Origin: CAZWEZ01 sp964632795
GTDB taxonomy: Bacteria > Pseudomonadota > Alphaproteobacteria > Rhodospirillales > 2-02-FULL-58-16
NCBI GenBank assembly: GCA_964632795.1
Contig: CAZWEZ010000063.1
Coordinates: 1-21,124 of the forward strand
Length of the DNA stretch: 21,124 nt
Direction: 5' to 3'
The notes under the pieces were generated by a model. That model did not search any database, was not told the DNA's origin, and saw nothing but the letters and a program-made list of their open reading frames with translations. Below, piece after piece: positions 7,009-14,834 of this stretch (the stretch's first letter is position 1; each line of letters begins with the position of its first letter). The translations under genes were made by a program, and so were the position numbers.

Positions 7009-8049
7009 TCACGGCGCCGGGTTGGGGGCGGCGCGGTGGATGGTCGCGATGGCCTCGACGACCTCGGCGGGCAGCACCATGTCGGCGGCGGCGAGGTTGC
7101 TTTCGAGCTGTTCCATGGTCGTCGCGCCGATGATGGCGCTGGTCACGAACGGTTGCGAAACGACATCGGCGATGGCCATCCGCGCCGGGTCCAGACCATG
7201 TTCCCGGGCCACCTCGACGTAGGCCCGGGTGGCGGCCAGCGCGGACTCGCCCTGATAGCGGTCGAACTGGCCGAACAGGGACAGTCGGGCTCCGGGCGGC
7301 CGGGCGCCGCCCAGGTACTTGCCGCTCAGGGCCCCGGCGGCCAGCGGCGAATAGGCCAGCAGACCGCAGTCCTCGCGCAGCGCCACCTCCGAAAGGCCGA
7401 TCTCGAAGCTCCGGTTGAGCAGGTTGTACGGGTTCTGGACCGCGACCACCCGGGGCAGGCCCAGGCTGGCGGCTAGGCGGAGGTACGTCATCACCCCCCA
7501 CGGGGTCTCGTTGGACAGGCCGACGGCGCGCACCTTGCCGGCCGCGACCAGGTCGCCCAGCACCCCCAGGGTCTCCTCGAGCGGGGTGAAGGTATCCTCG
7601 GCGTGGTGGCGGTAGTCGAGTTGGCCGAAGTAGTTGGCGTTACGATCCGGCCAGTGGATCTGGTAGAGGTCCACGTAGTCGGTCCCCAGCCTCCGCAGGC
7701 TTCCCTCGAGCGCCGCCTCGAGGTGGCGGCGGTCGTGCTTGAGGTCGCCGCCGCGGATGTGGTCGAAGCGCTCTCCCGGTCCGGTGACCTTGGTCGCCAG
7801 GACCACCCGGTGGCGGTTCCCGCGCGCCTTCAGCCACTCCCCGATGATGGCCTCGGTGCGCCCGAAGGTCTCGGCGTTGGCCGGGAAGGGGTACATCTCG
7901 GCGCTGTCGATGAAGTTGACGCCGGCCTCCAGGGCGGCGTCCAACTGGCGCTGGGCGTCGGCCGGGGTGTTCTGTTGGCCGAAGGTCATGGTGCCCAGGC
8001 AGATGCGGCTGACCCGGATTCCGGAACCGCCGAGAAGGCTGGTTTTCAC
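7009..8049 (-). CDS. tas: Aldo/keto reductase, Tas-like
   Basis: A 346-residue NADP(H)-dependent aldo/keto reductase with a TIM-barrel fold. The catalytic tetrad D48, Y53, K87 and H132 is intact (FIDSAEMYPFP, ATKV, DLYQIHWPDR). The segments LGTMTFGQQN, IDSAEMYP, NPYNLLNRSFEIGL and IIGATTMEQL closely match the E. coli Tas protein as I recall it, which complemented tyrosine auxotrophy and is of unknown natural substrate. The start codon is GTG at 8049, preceded by a GGGGGGAG ribosome site. It lies 13 bp downstream of the FIST gene and 19 bp upstream of thpR, so co-transcription is very likely. The physiological carbonyl substrate is not predictable. Confidence 0.94.
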   Translation of the reverse strand: MKTSLLGGSGIRVSRICLGTMTFGQQNTPADAQRQLDAALEAGVNFIDSAEMYPFPANAETFGRTEAIIGEWLKARGNRHRVVLATKVTGPGERFDHIRGGDLKHDRRHLEAALEGSLRRLGTDYVDLYQIHWPDRNANYFGQLDYRHHAEDTFTPLEETLGVLGDLVAAGKVRAVGLSNETPWGVMTYLRLAASLGLPRVVAVQNPYNLLNRSFEIGLSEVALREDCGLLAYSPLAAGALSGKYLGGARPPGARLSLFGQFDRYQGESALAATRAYVEVAREHGLDPARMAIADVVSQPFVTSAIIGATTMEQLESNLAAADMVLPAEVVEAIATIHRAAPNPAP

Positions 8050-8062
8050 GGCTCCCCCCTCC

Positions 8063-9181
8063 TCACGTGAACAGCGTCAGCACCCCGGTATAGGCGTACA
8101 GGCGGTCGTTGGAGATTTCGCCCCCGGCGAAGAAGCCGACCAGCGGCACCTCGCCGAGGCCGTCGCGGATCGTCTCCATTTCCCGGCCCTCGGCGCCGAA
8201 CAGGGACGGGCCGCGGGCCTGGCACGAGAAATAGACCCCGCCCCGGGGCGGGCCGGCGAGGCGGCCCTTGAGCCTCGCCACCATGGCCGCGAGGTCATCG
8301 GCGGCGCTGTCGCGGTCGCGGCGCACGAACATCACCCTGCCGCCGGCCTCGGGGGCGCCGCCGATGGCCAGCCAGCCGTTCTCGGGGTCGATGGCGATCA
8401 GGTTGCGAACCAGGTAGTCGCCGGTGTCGGAGCCCTCGATGGGGATCGCGGCGTGGATCAGCCCGGCCACCCGGGCCAGGTCGGCGGCCAGTTCCTCGCC
8501 GATGTCCTCGATGAAGACGTCCAGCGCCCGGCGCCCGTCGAGGCCGATGATGACGTTGTCGTCGCACTCGGAGATCAGGTGGCTGCCGGCGATCGGCGCG
8601 CAGCCCTGGCTGAGGCCGGTGGCGACCTCGACCTCGGGGGCGAACAGGACCCCGGACAGGCCGCCCTCGGTGATGCAGCCGGCGACCTGGTGGCCGTCGG
8701 AGGACCGCGACGAGGTCAGGCCGCCGACCAGGAAGGCCGAGGTCGCCGCCGCCGTCTGCTCGATCAGGGACTGGATCGCCGGGTTGGCGGGGTCGGCGTG
8801 GACGATGCCGAAGCCGGGCGAGACCCGGGCCAGCCACCCCCGGGCCTCGGCGTCCAGGCTGTCGGCCGGCCCGCCCAGGGTGGGGAAGACCCTAAACGCG
8901 TCCTCGGGCAGGGTTGCCGCCATCACCGCCATCGCCGGGCGGGCGAAGTACTCGCTGGCCTCGGCGCAGACCCCGAAGGCGGCGCTGCCGACCCAGTGTT
9001 CGATGCCGGTGGCCCGGCGCAGGTGGTTGTGGATGGCGGCCAGGTCGCCCGCCAGCGCGTCGGTGACGTAGACGAACCCCAGGTTGGCCCCCGCCGCCCG
9101 GGCGCCCAGCCGCTCGATGCAGGCCCCGACGGCGGCCTTCCAGTCGTCGCCTTCGGCGTGGGCGACAGCGAATGGTTTCAT
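8063..9181 (-). CDS. Stand-alone FIST N/C domain protein
   Basis: A 372-residue protein made only of the FIST sensory module (FIST_N followed by FIST_C), a fold thought to bind small ligands, perhaps amino acids. In other proteins it is joined to histidine kinases, diguanylate cyclases or chemoreceptors, but no output domain is present here. Supporting segments are the opening of alternating Gly/Ala strands (NLGFVYVTDAL), the AFLVGGLTSS region, and near the C-terminus the family-typical GVYFSCQARGPSLFG followed by PLVGFFAGGEI. The ATG at 9181 follows an AGGA; the frame is open to 9220 but lacks a better start. It sits 35 bp after tesA and 13 bp before the tas-like gene. Role unknown. Confidence 0.88.
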   Translation of the reverse strand: MKPFAVAHAEGDDWKAAVGACIERLGARAAGANLGFVYVTDALAGDLAAIHNHLRRATGIEHWVGSAAFGVCAEASEYFARPAMAVMAATLPEDAFRVFPTLGGPADSLDAEARGWLARVSPGFGIVHADPANPAIQSLIEQTAAATSAFLVGGLTSSRSSDGHQVAGCITEGGLSGVLFAPEVEVATGLSQGCAPIAGSHLISECDDNVIIGLDGRRALDVFIEDIGEELAADLARVAGLIHAAIPIEGSDTGDYLVRNLIAIDPENGWLAIGGAPEAGGRVMFVRRDRDSAADDLAAMVARLKGRLAGPPRGGVYFSCQARGPSLFGAEGREMETIRDGLGEVPLVGFFAGGEISNDRLYAYTGVLTLFT

Positions 9182-9216
9182 TGTTAGTGTCCTGGAACAA
9201 ACCCTATCCGGGGTCG

Positions 9217-9876
9217 TCACCGCGAGCGGCCGATCAGCTCCTTAACATAGGGAAGGATGCGCCCGACCACAACGTCGACCCCTTGGGCGTTGGGGTGGAT
9301 GGCGTCGTCCTGGTTGAGCTCGGCGACGGCGGCCACGCCGTCGAGGAAGAAGGGATAGAGCACGGCGCCGTGCCTGGCCGCCAGCCGCGAATAAATGGCG
9401 TCGAAGCGGGCCCCGTAGTCCGGCCCCAGGTTGGGGGGCGCCTTCATCCCGGCGACCAGCACCGCCACGCCGGAGTCCCGGAGGCGGCCGAGGATGGCGT
9501 CCAGGTTGGCTTCGCTGGCCGCCGGATCGAGCCCGCGCAGGCCGTCGTTGGCGCCCAGTTCGACGATCACCGCGTGCGGGCGGTCGGCCAGCGCCCACTC
9601 CAGGCGGGCCAACCCGCCGGCCGTGGTGTCGCCGGAGACCCCGGCGTTGATCACCCGGACCCGGATGCCGTCCCTGCGCAGCGCCCGTTCGAGCCGGGCC
9701 GGGAACGATTCGGCGATGGTCAGGCCTTGGCCGGCGGTCAGGCTGTCGCCCAGGACCAGCAGGCGGATCGCCTGCGCTTCGTCGGCCAGGACGCCGCCTC
9801 CCGCCAACAGGACCGCGTTGACAAACAACGCCGCGAGGCCATATCGGATACGGGTTGGGATTGTGTGAGGGAACAT
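9217..9876 (-). CDS. tesA: SGNH-family arylesterase / acyl-CoA thioesterase I / lysophospholipase
   Basis: TesA is a periplasmic multifunctional esterase. The 219-residue protein begins with a cleavable signal peptide (basic start, hydrophobic YGLAALFVNAVLLAGGG, likely cut near ADEAQA). All four SGNH blocks are present: S45 in VLGDSLTAG, G82 in AGVSGDT, N110 in LGANDGLRG, and D191/H194 in DDAIHP. It is transcribed away from ybbA with 14 bp between start codons, the same neighbourhood as in E. coli. No ribosome site is visible before the ATG. In this run it is followed by the FIST, tas-like, thpR and hspQ genes, and it may be the first gene of that operon. Confidence 0.95.
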   Translation of the reverse strand: MFPHTIPTRIRYGLAALFVNAVLLAGGGVLADEAQAIRLLVLGDSLTAGQGLTIAESFPARLERALRRDGIRVRVINAGVSGDTTAGGLARLEWALADRPHAVIVELGANDGLRGLDPAASEANLDAILGRLRDSGVAVLVAGMKAPPNLGPDYGARFDAIYSRLAARHGAVLYPFFLDGVAAVAELNQDDAIHPNAQGVDVVVGRILPYVKELIGRSR

Positions 9877-9890
9877 GTTTCAAGAAACCG
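9877..9890. promoter_or_regulatory. 14-bp divergent intergenic space with a dyad
   Basis: Between the tesA and ybbA start codons lie only 14 bases, and these contain GTTTC-AA-GAAAC (9877-9888), a perfect 5-bp dyad with a 2-base centre. Both promoters must therefore lie inside the opposite gene, or one or both transcripts are nearly leaderless. The dyad could be an operator or chance; nothing else supports it. Confidence 0.3.
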
Positions 9891-10601
9891 ATGACTGAGG
9901 GCAACGACAATCCGGCCATTCGCCTGGACGATATCCACCTCAGGCTGACAAGTGCCGCCGGCGAGGTCAATATCCTGCGTGGCCTCGACCTGGTCGTCGA
10001 GTCCGGCGAGGCCCTGGGCGTGGTCGGCCCGTCGGGCTCGGGCAAGACCAGCATGCTGATGGTGATCGCCGGCCTCGAGACCCCGAGCTCGGGCGCCGTG
10101 ACGGTGGCCGGGGTCGCCTTCACCGGGTTGGACGAGGACGCCCTGGCCCTGTTCCGCCGCGACCGGGCCGGCATCGTGTTCCAGGACTACCACCTGGTTC
10201 CGACCATGACGGCGCTGGAGAACGTCGCCATGCCGCTGGAGTTCGCCGGCCGCGACGACGCCTTCGAACGCGCCCGCGAGCAACTGGAGGCGGTCGGCCT
10301 GGGCCGTCGCGCCGTCCACTATCCGGGACAACTGTCGGGCGGCGAGAAGCAGCGGGTGGCCCTGGCCCGGGCCTTCGTCGCCGAGCCTGAGGTGCTGCTC
10401 GCCGACGAGCCCACCGGCAACCTGGACGGCGCCACCGGAGGGGCGGTGATGGACCTCCTGTTCGAGTTGCGCCGGCGTCGGGGCACCACCCTGGTCCTGG
10501 TCACCCACCAGCCGGAGCTGGTCGAGCGCTGCTCGCGCATCGTCCACCTGGTCGACGGACGGATCGTCGACGGCTGCGGAACGGCGGGGGCTCCGGCTTG
10601 A
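9891..10601 (+). CDS. ybbA: ABC transporter ATP-binding protein YbbA
   Basis: A 236-residue ATPase of the LolD/MacB-type (type VII, mechanotransmission) ABC family that powers YbbP. Walker A GPSGSGKT is at 46-53, the Q-loop is VFQDY (96-100), the signature LSGGE is at 148-152, Walker B LLADEPTGNLD is at 169-179, and the H-loop histidine is in LVTHQPE. The ATG at 9891 is chosen because it gives the normal length; the frame is open further upstream with a TTG at 9855, inside tesA. The stop overlaps the ybbP start by four bases (TTGA), so the pair is translationally coupled. Divergence from tesA suggests an envelope lipid or hydrophobic-compound export role (inference). Confidence 0.95.
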   Translation: MTEGNDNPAIRLDDIHLRLTSAAGEVNILRGLDLVVESGEALGVVGPSGSGKTSMLMVIAGLETPSSGAVTVAGVAFTGLDEDALALFRRDRAGIVFQDYHLVPTMTALENVAMPLEFAGRDDAFERAREQLEAVGLGRRAVHYPGQLSGGEKQRVALARAFVAEPEVLLADEPTGNLDGATGGAVMDLLFELRRRRGTTLVLVTHQPELVERCSRIVHLVDGRIVDGCGTAGAPA

Positions 10602-13141
10602 ACGACTTGGCGCTGGCCTGGCGGCTGGCCCGGCGCGAGCTGCGCGGCGGGCTCGAGGGGTTCCGGGTGCTCATCGGCGCCCTCGCCCTGGGGGTCGCCG
10701 CCATCGCCGGCGTCGGTTCGCTCGGCGAGGCCGTGGTCGCCGGCCTGCGCGCCGATTCCCGGGCCCTGCTCGGCGGCGACATCGATCTGCGGCTCCACAA
10801 CCGGCCGGCCGGCGAGGACCAGCTGGCCTACCTGCGGGAGCGCTCGGCGGCGCTGTCCACGGTCACCGAGATGCGGGCCATGGCGCGCCCCGCCGGGGGC
10901 CGCCAGGTCCATTCACTGGTCGAAATGAAAGCGGTGGACGGCGCCTATCCGCTGGCCGGATCGGTGGTCCTGGAGCCGGCCATGCCCCTGGCGGCGGCCC
11001 TGGCGCGGCGCGACGGCGCCTGGGGGGCGGCGATCGACGCCAACCTGCTGGACAGGCTGGGGATCGGTCCCGGCGACCGGCTGCGGGTCGGCGACGCCGT
11101 CTTCGAGGCCCGCGCCGTGGTCGCCGGCGAGCCGGACCGGGTGGCCACCATCCTCAGCCTCGGCCCGCGGATGCTGGTCGCCGCCGACGCCCTGGCCGCC
11201 ACCGGCCTGGTCCTCCCGGGCAGCCAGATCCATTTCAATTACCGGATCGCGCTGCCCCCGGGGACCGCCGCCGGACCCTGGATCGAGGCCCTCGAGGCGG
11301 CCTTCCCCAAGGCCGGGTGGCGGATCCGCGGGGTCGACGAGGCGGCGCCGGGGGTCCGCGACTTCATCGCCCGGATGACCCTTTTCATGACCTTCGTCGG
11401 GCTGACCACGTTGCTGGTCGGGGGCATCGGCGTCGGCAACGCGGTTCACGGCTACCTGGAGGAGCGGTGGGAGACCATCGCCACCCTCAAGTGCCTGGGC
11501 GCCCCCGGCGGCCTGGTCTTCAGGACCTACCTGCTGCAGGTCCTGACCCTGGCCCTGGGCGGCATCGGGATCGGCCTGGCCGCCGGCGCCGGACTGCCGG
11601 CGGTGGCGCTGTCACTCCTCGAGGGAAGCCTGCCGGTGGCGCCCAGGATCGGCCTCTATCCCGCCCCCCTGCTGCTGGCCGCCGTCTTCGGGCTGCTGGT
11701 CGCCCTCACCTTCGCCCTGTGGCCGCTGGGCCGGGCCCGCGAGATCTCCGCCGCCAACCTGTTCCGCGGCCGGGCCGCCGCCGCCGTCGGGCGTCCCCGG
11801 CCGGCGATCGTCGCGGCGACCGTGGCCGGGGTCCTGGGGCTGTCGGCGCTGACCGTGCTCGGCGTCTCCGATCGCGTCTTCGCCGCCTGGTTCGTCGGCG
11901 GGGCGCTGGCGACGCTGCTGGCGTTGCGGGCCGGGGCGGGGCTGCTGATGGCCGGCGCGGCGCGGGCCGGCCACCGGCAGTCCGCCACCGCCGGCGGCGC
12001 CGAGTGGCGGCTGGTGCTGGCCAACCTCCACCGCCCCGGGGCCTCGACGCCGGGGGTGATGCTTTCGTTGGGCCTGGGGATATCGGTGCTGGTGGCGATC
12101 GCCCTCATCGAGGGCAACCTGGGACGCCAGATCGACCAGCGCCTGCCGGAGACGGCGCCCGCCTTCTTCTTCATCGACATCCAGTCGGCCCAGGTCGAGG
12201 CTTTCGATGCCGCGCTCGCTGCGGTGCCCGAGGCCAGCGGCCTGCGCCGGGTGCCGACCCTGCGCGGGCGCATCGTGAGGATCGACGGGGTGCCGGTGGA
12301 GGAGGCCGAGATCGGCGCCGATTCGGCGTGGGCGGTGCGCGGCGACCGGGCCCTGACCTACGCCGCCGAGCCGTCCGCGGAGTCCAGGATCGTCGCCGGA
12401 GAATGGTGGCCACGGGACTACCGGGGACCGCCGCTGATCTCGCTGGACGCCGCCATCGCCCGTGACTTCGGGGTCGGCCTCGGCGACACCCTGACGCTGA
12501 ACGTGCTGGGCCGCGAGATCGAGGCCACCATCGCCAGCCTGCGCGAGATCGACTGGCGGACGCTGCGCTTCGACTTCGCCATCATCTTCGCCCCGGGAAC
12601 CCTCGAGGGGGCGCCCCACACCCACATCGCCGCCGTCCACGCACCGCCGTCGGCCGAGGAGAAGGTGGAACGGGCGATCACCGGGCGTTTCGCCAACATC
12701 ACCGCGATCCGGGTCCGCGACGCCCTGGAAACGGCGGCCCGCATCCTGGCCGGGGTCGGGACCGCGGTCCGCGGCACCGCCGCCCTCGCCATCGCCGCCG
12801 GGGCCCTGGTGCTGGGCGGGGCGATCGCCGCCACCCGCAGGCGGCGAATCTACGATTCGGTGATCTTCAAGGTGCTGGGGGCGACCCGGGGCGCGGTGCT
12901 GAGGATCTTCCTGATCGAGTACGGGGTCCTCGGAGCGGCCACCGGTATCGTCGCCGCCGGGGTCGGCACGGCCACCGCGTGGGCGGTGGTGGTGTTCCTG
13001 ATGGACATGGAATGGGTGTTCCTGCCGGGCGTGGTGGCGGTGACGGTGGCGGCCTCGATGGCGTTGACGATGGTGGTCGGCTTCGCCGGCACCTGGCGGG
13101 CGCTGGGCGACAAGGCGGCGCCCTACCTGCGCAACGAATAG
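10598..13141 (+). CDS. ybbP: ABC transporter permease YbbP (FtsX-like, MacB-type)
   Basis: An 847-residue inner-membrane permease with duplicated FtsX-like domains. Likely membrane segments are one near residues 24-45, clusters near 257-285, 303-330 and 351-375, a central pair around 400-450, another near 488-505, and three at the C-terminus (about 727-750, 770-800, 808-835). The stretches between, with alternating strands, are periplasmic domains as in MacB/LolC relatives. The start codon is TTG overlapping the ybbA stop. The two FtsX repeats each carry the typical ERxxxIATLKxLGA or RRRxxDSVIFKVLGA coupling helix, which contacts the ATPase. It ends 105 bp before the Bax-inhibitor gene. The cargo is not established. 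Confidence 0.93.
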   Translation: MNDLALAWRLARRELRGGLEGFRVLIGALALGVAAIAGVGSLGEAVVAGLRADSRALLGGDIDLRLHNRPAGEDQLAYLRERSAALSTVTEMRAMARPAGGRQVHSLVEMKAVDGAYPLAGSVVLEPAMPLAAALARRDGAWGAAIDANLLDRLGIGPGDRLRVGDAVFEARAVVAGEPDRVATILSLGPRMLVAADALAATGLVLPGSQIHFNYRIALPPGTAAGPWIEALEAAFPKAGWRIRGVDEAAPGVRDFIARMTLFMTFVGLTTLLVGGIGVGNAVHGYLEERWETIATLKCLGAPGGLVFRTYLLQVLTLALGGIGIGLAAGAGLPAVALSLLEGSLPVAPRIGLYPAPLLLAAVFGLLVALTFALWPLGRAREISAANLFRGRAAAAVGRPRPAIVAATVAGVLGLSALTVLGVSDRVFAAWFVGGALATLLALRAGAGLLMAGAARAGHRQSATAGGAEWRLVLANLHRPGASTPGVMLSLGLGISVLVAIALIEGNLGRQIDQRLPETAPAFFFIDIQSAQVEAFDAALAAVPEASGLRRVPTLRGRIVRIDGVPVEEAEIGADSAWAVRGDRALTYAAEPSAESRIVAGEWWPRDYRGPPLISLDAAIARDFGVGLGDTLTLNVLGREIEATIASLREIDWRTLRFDFAIIFAPGTLEGAPHTHIAAVHAPPSAEEKVERAITGRFANITAIRVRDALETAARILAGVGTAVRGTAALAIAAGALVLGGAIAATRRRRIYDSVIFKVLGATRGAVLRIFLIEYGVLGAATGIVAAGVGTATAWAVVVFLMDMEWVFLPGVVAVTVAASMALTMVVGFAGTWRALGDKAAPYLRNE

Positions 13142-13177
13142 GCAACCCCGCCGGCGACCTTCCAGCCGCAGGAGGGA

Positions 13178-13206
13178 TTGATTTCGTGCCGTTTCGTGCC
13201 ATATTA
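13178..13206 (+). promoter_or_regulatory. Likely promoter of the Bax-inhibitor-1 family gene, with tandem 9-mer in the spacer
   Basis: TTGATT (13178-13183), 17 bases, then ATATTA (13201-13206), about 40 bp before the start codon at 13247. The spacer holds two copies of TTTCGTGCC (13182-13190 and 13192-13200) spaced 10 bp apart, i.e. one helical turn, which could be a tandem binding site. Prediction by pattern only. Confidence 0.45.
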
Positions 13207-13246
13207 GCGCCAACTCAAGAGTCAACCGCCAGGAAAGGGATTTCCC

Positions 13247-14008
13247 ATGGCTTTCAGACCTGACAACCGTTTCACGCTGCAAACTGGGGCCATGCGGTCG
13301 GGCCGGGTCGAAGCCGCCGAGATCGACGTCGGCCTGCGCGAATACATGCTCCGGGTTTACAATTACATGGCCTCGGGGCTGGCGGTGACGGGGATCATCG
13401 CCTACTTCTCGGCCAACACGCCGGCCATCCTCAACCTGCTGTACACGGTGGGACCCGACGGCCGGTACGGGCCGACCATGCTCGCCTGGATCGCCATGCT
13501 GTCGCCGCTGGCCTTCATCCTGGTCCTGTCGTTCGGCATCCAAAAAATGAAGGCGTCGACCGCGCAGGCCGTGTTCTGGGCCTTCTCGGGGGTCATGGGC
13601 CTGTCGCTGGCCCACATCTTCCTGATCTACACCGGGACCAGCATCACCCGGGTGTTCTTCATTACCGCGGGCACCTTCGCCGGGATGAGCCTCTACGGCT
13701 ACACCACCAAGCGCGACCTGACCGGCTGGGGCTCGTTCCTGTTCATGGGCCTGATCGGCATCATCATCGCTTCCATCGTCAACATGTTCATGCAGAGCTC
13801 GGCGATGCACTTCGTGATCTCGGTGATCGGGGTGCTGATCTTCGTCGGCCTGACCGCCTACGACACCCAGAAGATCAAGTCCATCTACAATGAAAGCGAC
13901 GGTTCCGAAATCGCCACCAAGAAGGCGGTGATGGGCGCCGTCACCCTGTATCTGGACTTCATCAACCTGTTTCTTATGTTGCTGCGCCTGTTCGGCCAAC
14001 GGCGCTAA
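13247..14008 (+). CDS. Bax inhibitor-1 / YccA family inner-membrane protein
   Basis: A 253-residue multi-pass membrane protein of the BI-1 (TMBIM, UPF0005) family, with about seven hydrophobic segments beginning near residues 45, 82, 106, 131, 163, 184 and 238. Bacterial relatives include YbhL, YccA (a modulator of FtsH proteolysis) and BsYetJ (a pH-sensitive calcium channel). The family's GLTAYDTQKIK motif, whose aspartates form the pH sensor or gate, is present near residue 205, followed by the ALYLDFINLFL-like closing helix (here VTLYLDFINLFLMLLRLFG). The AGGAAAGGG upstream is a good ribosome site. It is monocistronic, with its own promoter and a strong terminator after it. The exact function in this organism is unknown. 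Confidence 0.95.
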   Translation: MAFRPDNRFTLQTGAMRSGRVEAAEIDVGLREYMLRVYNYMASGLAVTGIIAYFSANTPAILNLLYTVGPDGRYGPTMLAWIAMLSPLAFILVLSFGIQKMKASTAQAVFWAFSGVMGLSLAHIFLIYTGTSITRVFFITAGTFAGMSLYGYTTKRDLTGWGSFLFMGLIGIIIASIVNMFMQSSAMHFVISVIGVLIFVGLTAYDTQKIKSIYNESDGSEIATKKAVMGAVTLYLDFINLFLMLLRLFGQRR

Positions 14009-14034
14009 CGACAGCGGACCACCAGACTCGACGG

Positions 14035-14067
14035 CCGCCCTGGGCGCCCAGCCCCCGGGCGGTTTTT
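14035..14067 (+). terminator. Rho-independent terminator after the Bax-inhibitor-1 family gene
   Basis: CCGCCC (14035-14040) pairs with GGGCGG (14057-14062), with a 16-base loop that itself contains the palindrome TGGGCGCCCA, followed directly by TTTTT (14063-14067). It starts 27 bp after the stop codon. This is the clearest intrinsic terminator in the window. Confidence 0.8.
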
Positions 14068-14087
14068 GGTTTCCCGACGAGTCCTTC

Positions 14088-14106
14088 CGCCGCCCGCCGG
14101 GCGGCG
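14088..14106. repeat. Perfect 8-bp GC hairpin between terminator and promoter
   Basis: CGCCGCCC-GCC-GGGCGGCG forms eight G-C pairs with a 3-base loop. It lies 20 bp after the preceding terminator and just before the -35 box of the next gene. There is no T-run, so it is not a canonical terminator; it may back up termination or simply be a GC-rich palindrome. Confidence 0.4.
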
Positions 14107-14111
14107 TTCGG

Positions 14112-14143
14112 TTGCCGTCCCGGGCGCCGTCGGCTATATAGCC
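14112..14143 (+). promoter_or_regulatory. Likely promoter of the MaoC-type hydratase gene, -10 inside a palindrome
   Basis: TTGCCG (14112-14117), exactly 17 bases, then TATATA (14135-14140), 27 bp before the start codon at 14168. The -10 box is embedded in the perfect 12-bp palindrome GGCTATATAGCC (14132-14143). Such a dyad over the -10 region is a plausible repressor site, but that part is inference. Confidence 0.5.
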
Positions 14144-14167
14144 ATCGAACCGTAATGGGACAGGGCC

Positions 14168-14605
14168 ATGGACCACGGCGAGGGACTACACGGCTATTAC
14201 TTCGAGGACCTGGAGGTCGGCATGAGCGCGGTCTTCTCCAAGACCGTCAGCGAGGCCGACATCGTGCTCTATGCCGGTCTCTCGGGTGACACCAACCCGA
14301 TGCACCTGGACGCCGAGTTCGCCGCCGCCACCATGTTCAAGAGCCGCATCGCCCACGGCATGCTGTCGGTGGGCTTCATCTCGGCGATCTTCGGCACCAA
14401 GCTGCCCGGGCCGGGGTGCGTCTACGTCAAACAGTCGCTGCGCTTCAAGGCCCCGGTCAGGGCCGGCGACACGGTCCTCGCCCGGGCCACCGTCAGCAAG
14501 CTGATCCCGGCCAAGCGGTTGGCCGTGTTCGAGACCACGTGTTCGGTCGGCGAAACGGTGGTGATCGACGGCGAGGCCACCGTCATGGCGCCGGCGCGGC
14601 CCTAG
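14168..14605 (+). CDS. MaoC-like (R)-specific enoyl-CoA hydratase (PhaJ-type)
   Basis: A 145-residue single hot-dog-fold hydratase. Enzymes of this type hydrate trans-2-enoyl-CoA to (R)-3-hydroxyacyl-CoA, linking fatty-acid oxidation to polyhydroxyalkanoate synthesis (PhaJ) or other acyl-CoA routes. The hydratase-2 motif is intact: YAGLSGDTNPMHLD with catalytic D41 and H46, followed by the family-typical IAHGMLSVGFIS. The ATG at 14168 follows GGGACAGGG. Length and motifs favour PhaJ, but no PHA genes are in the window, so the in vivo substrate is open. Its TAG stop codon overlaps the left boundary of the MITE-like element that follows; before insertion the stop would have read TAA. Confidence 0.92.
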   Translation: MDHGEGLHGYYFEDLEVGMSAVFSKTVSEADIVLYAGLSGDTNPMHLDAEFAAATMFKSRIAHGMLSVGFISAIFGTKLPGPGCVYVKQSLRFKAPVRAGDTVLARATVSKLIPAKRLAVFETTCSVGETVVIDGEATVMAPARP

Positions 14606-14637
14606 TGGCCTGGATCAGACATATGGTACCCATACGA

Positions 14638-14732
14638 CGGCTCTCCGAGTTCACCCGGCCAGGCGCGTGGCGCGCCGTGATGCCGGGACATCACAAGCGC
14701 CTCGCAACGCCGCCGGTGAACTCGGAAAGCCG
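14638..14732. repeat. Left internal hairpin of the MITE-like element
   Basis: CGGCTCTCCGAGTTCAC (14638-14654) pairs with 14716-14732 with one mismatch. Within the loop, AGGCGC (14661-14666) pairs with GCGCCT (14697-14702), and GTGATG (14677-14682) with CATCAC (14689-14694), so the arm is a three-tier nested stem. It begins at the base directly after the left terminal repeat. Confidence 0.75.
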
Positions 14733-14742
14733 CCCTTCGGGT

Positions 14743-14834
14743 CGCCTTTCCCGCTTCCTCGGGGCGTCAGGCGCACTTGGGGATGTGCCGGCATCGCCGG
14801 CGTGCGCCTTCCTGCCGAGGAAACGGGAAAGGCG
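14743..14834. repeat. Right internal hairpin of the MITE-like element
   Basis: The 20 bases at 14743-14762 (starting CGCCTTTCCCG) pair with 14815-14834 with one mismatch. Inside, AGGCGCAC (14769-14776) pairs with GTGCGCCT (14802-14809), and GATG (14782-14785) with CATC (14792-14795). It ends one base before the right terminal repeat. A tiny CCC-TTC-GGG stem (14733-14741) separates it from the left hairpin. Confidence 0.75.

Noticed and set aside
11612..14176. Very long reverse-strand open frame (854 codons) opposite ybbP and the Bax-inhibitor gene.
   Set aside because: It is the antisense shadow of well-recognised genes in high-GC DNA; its composition (runs of G, R, H, D, Q) shows no family features.
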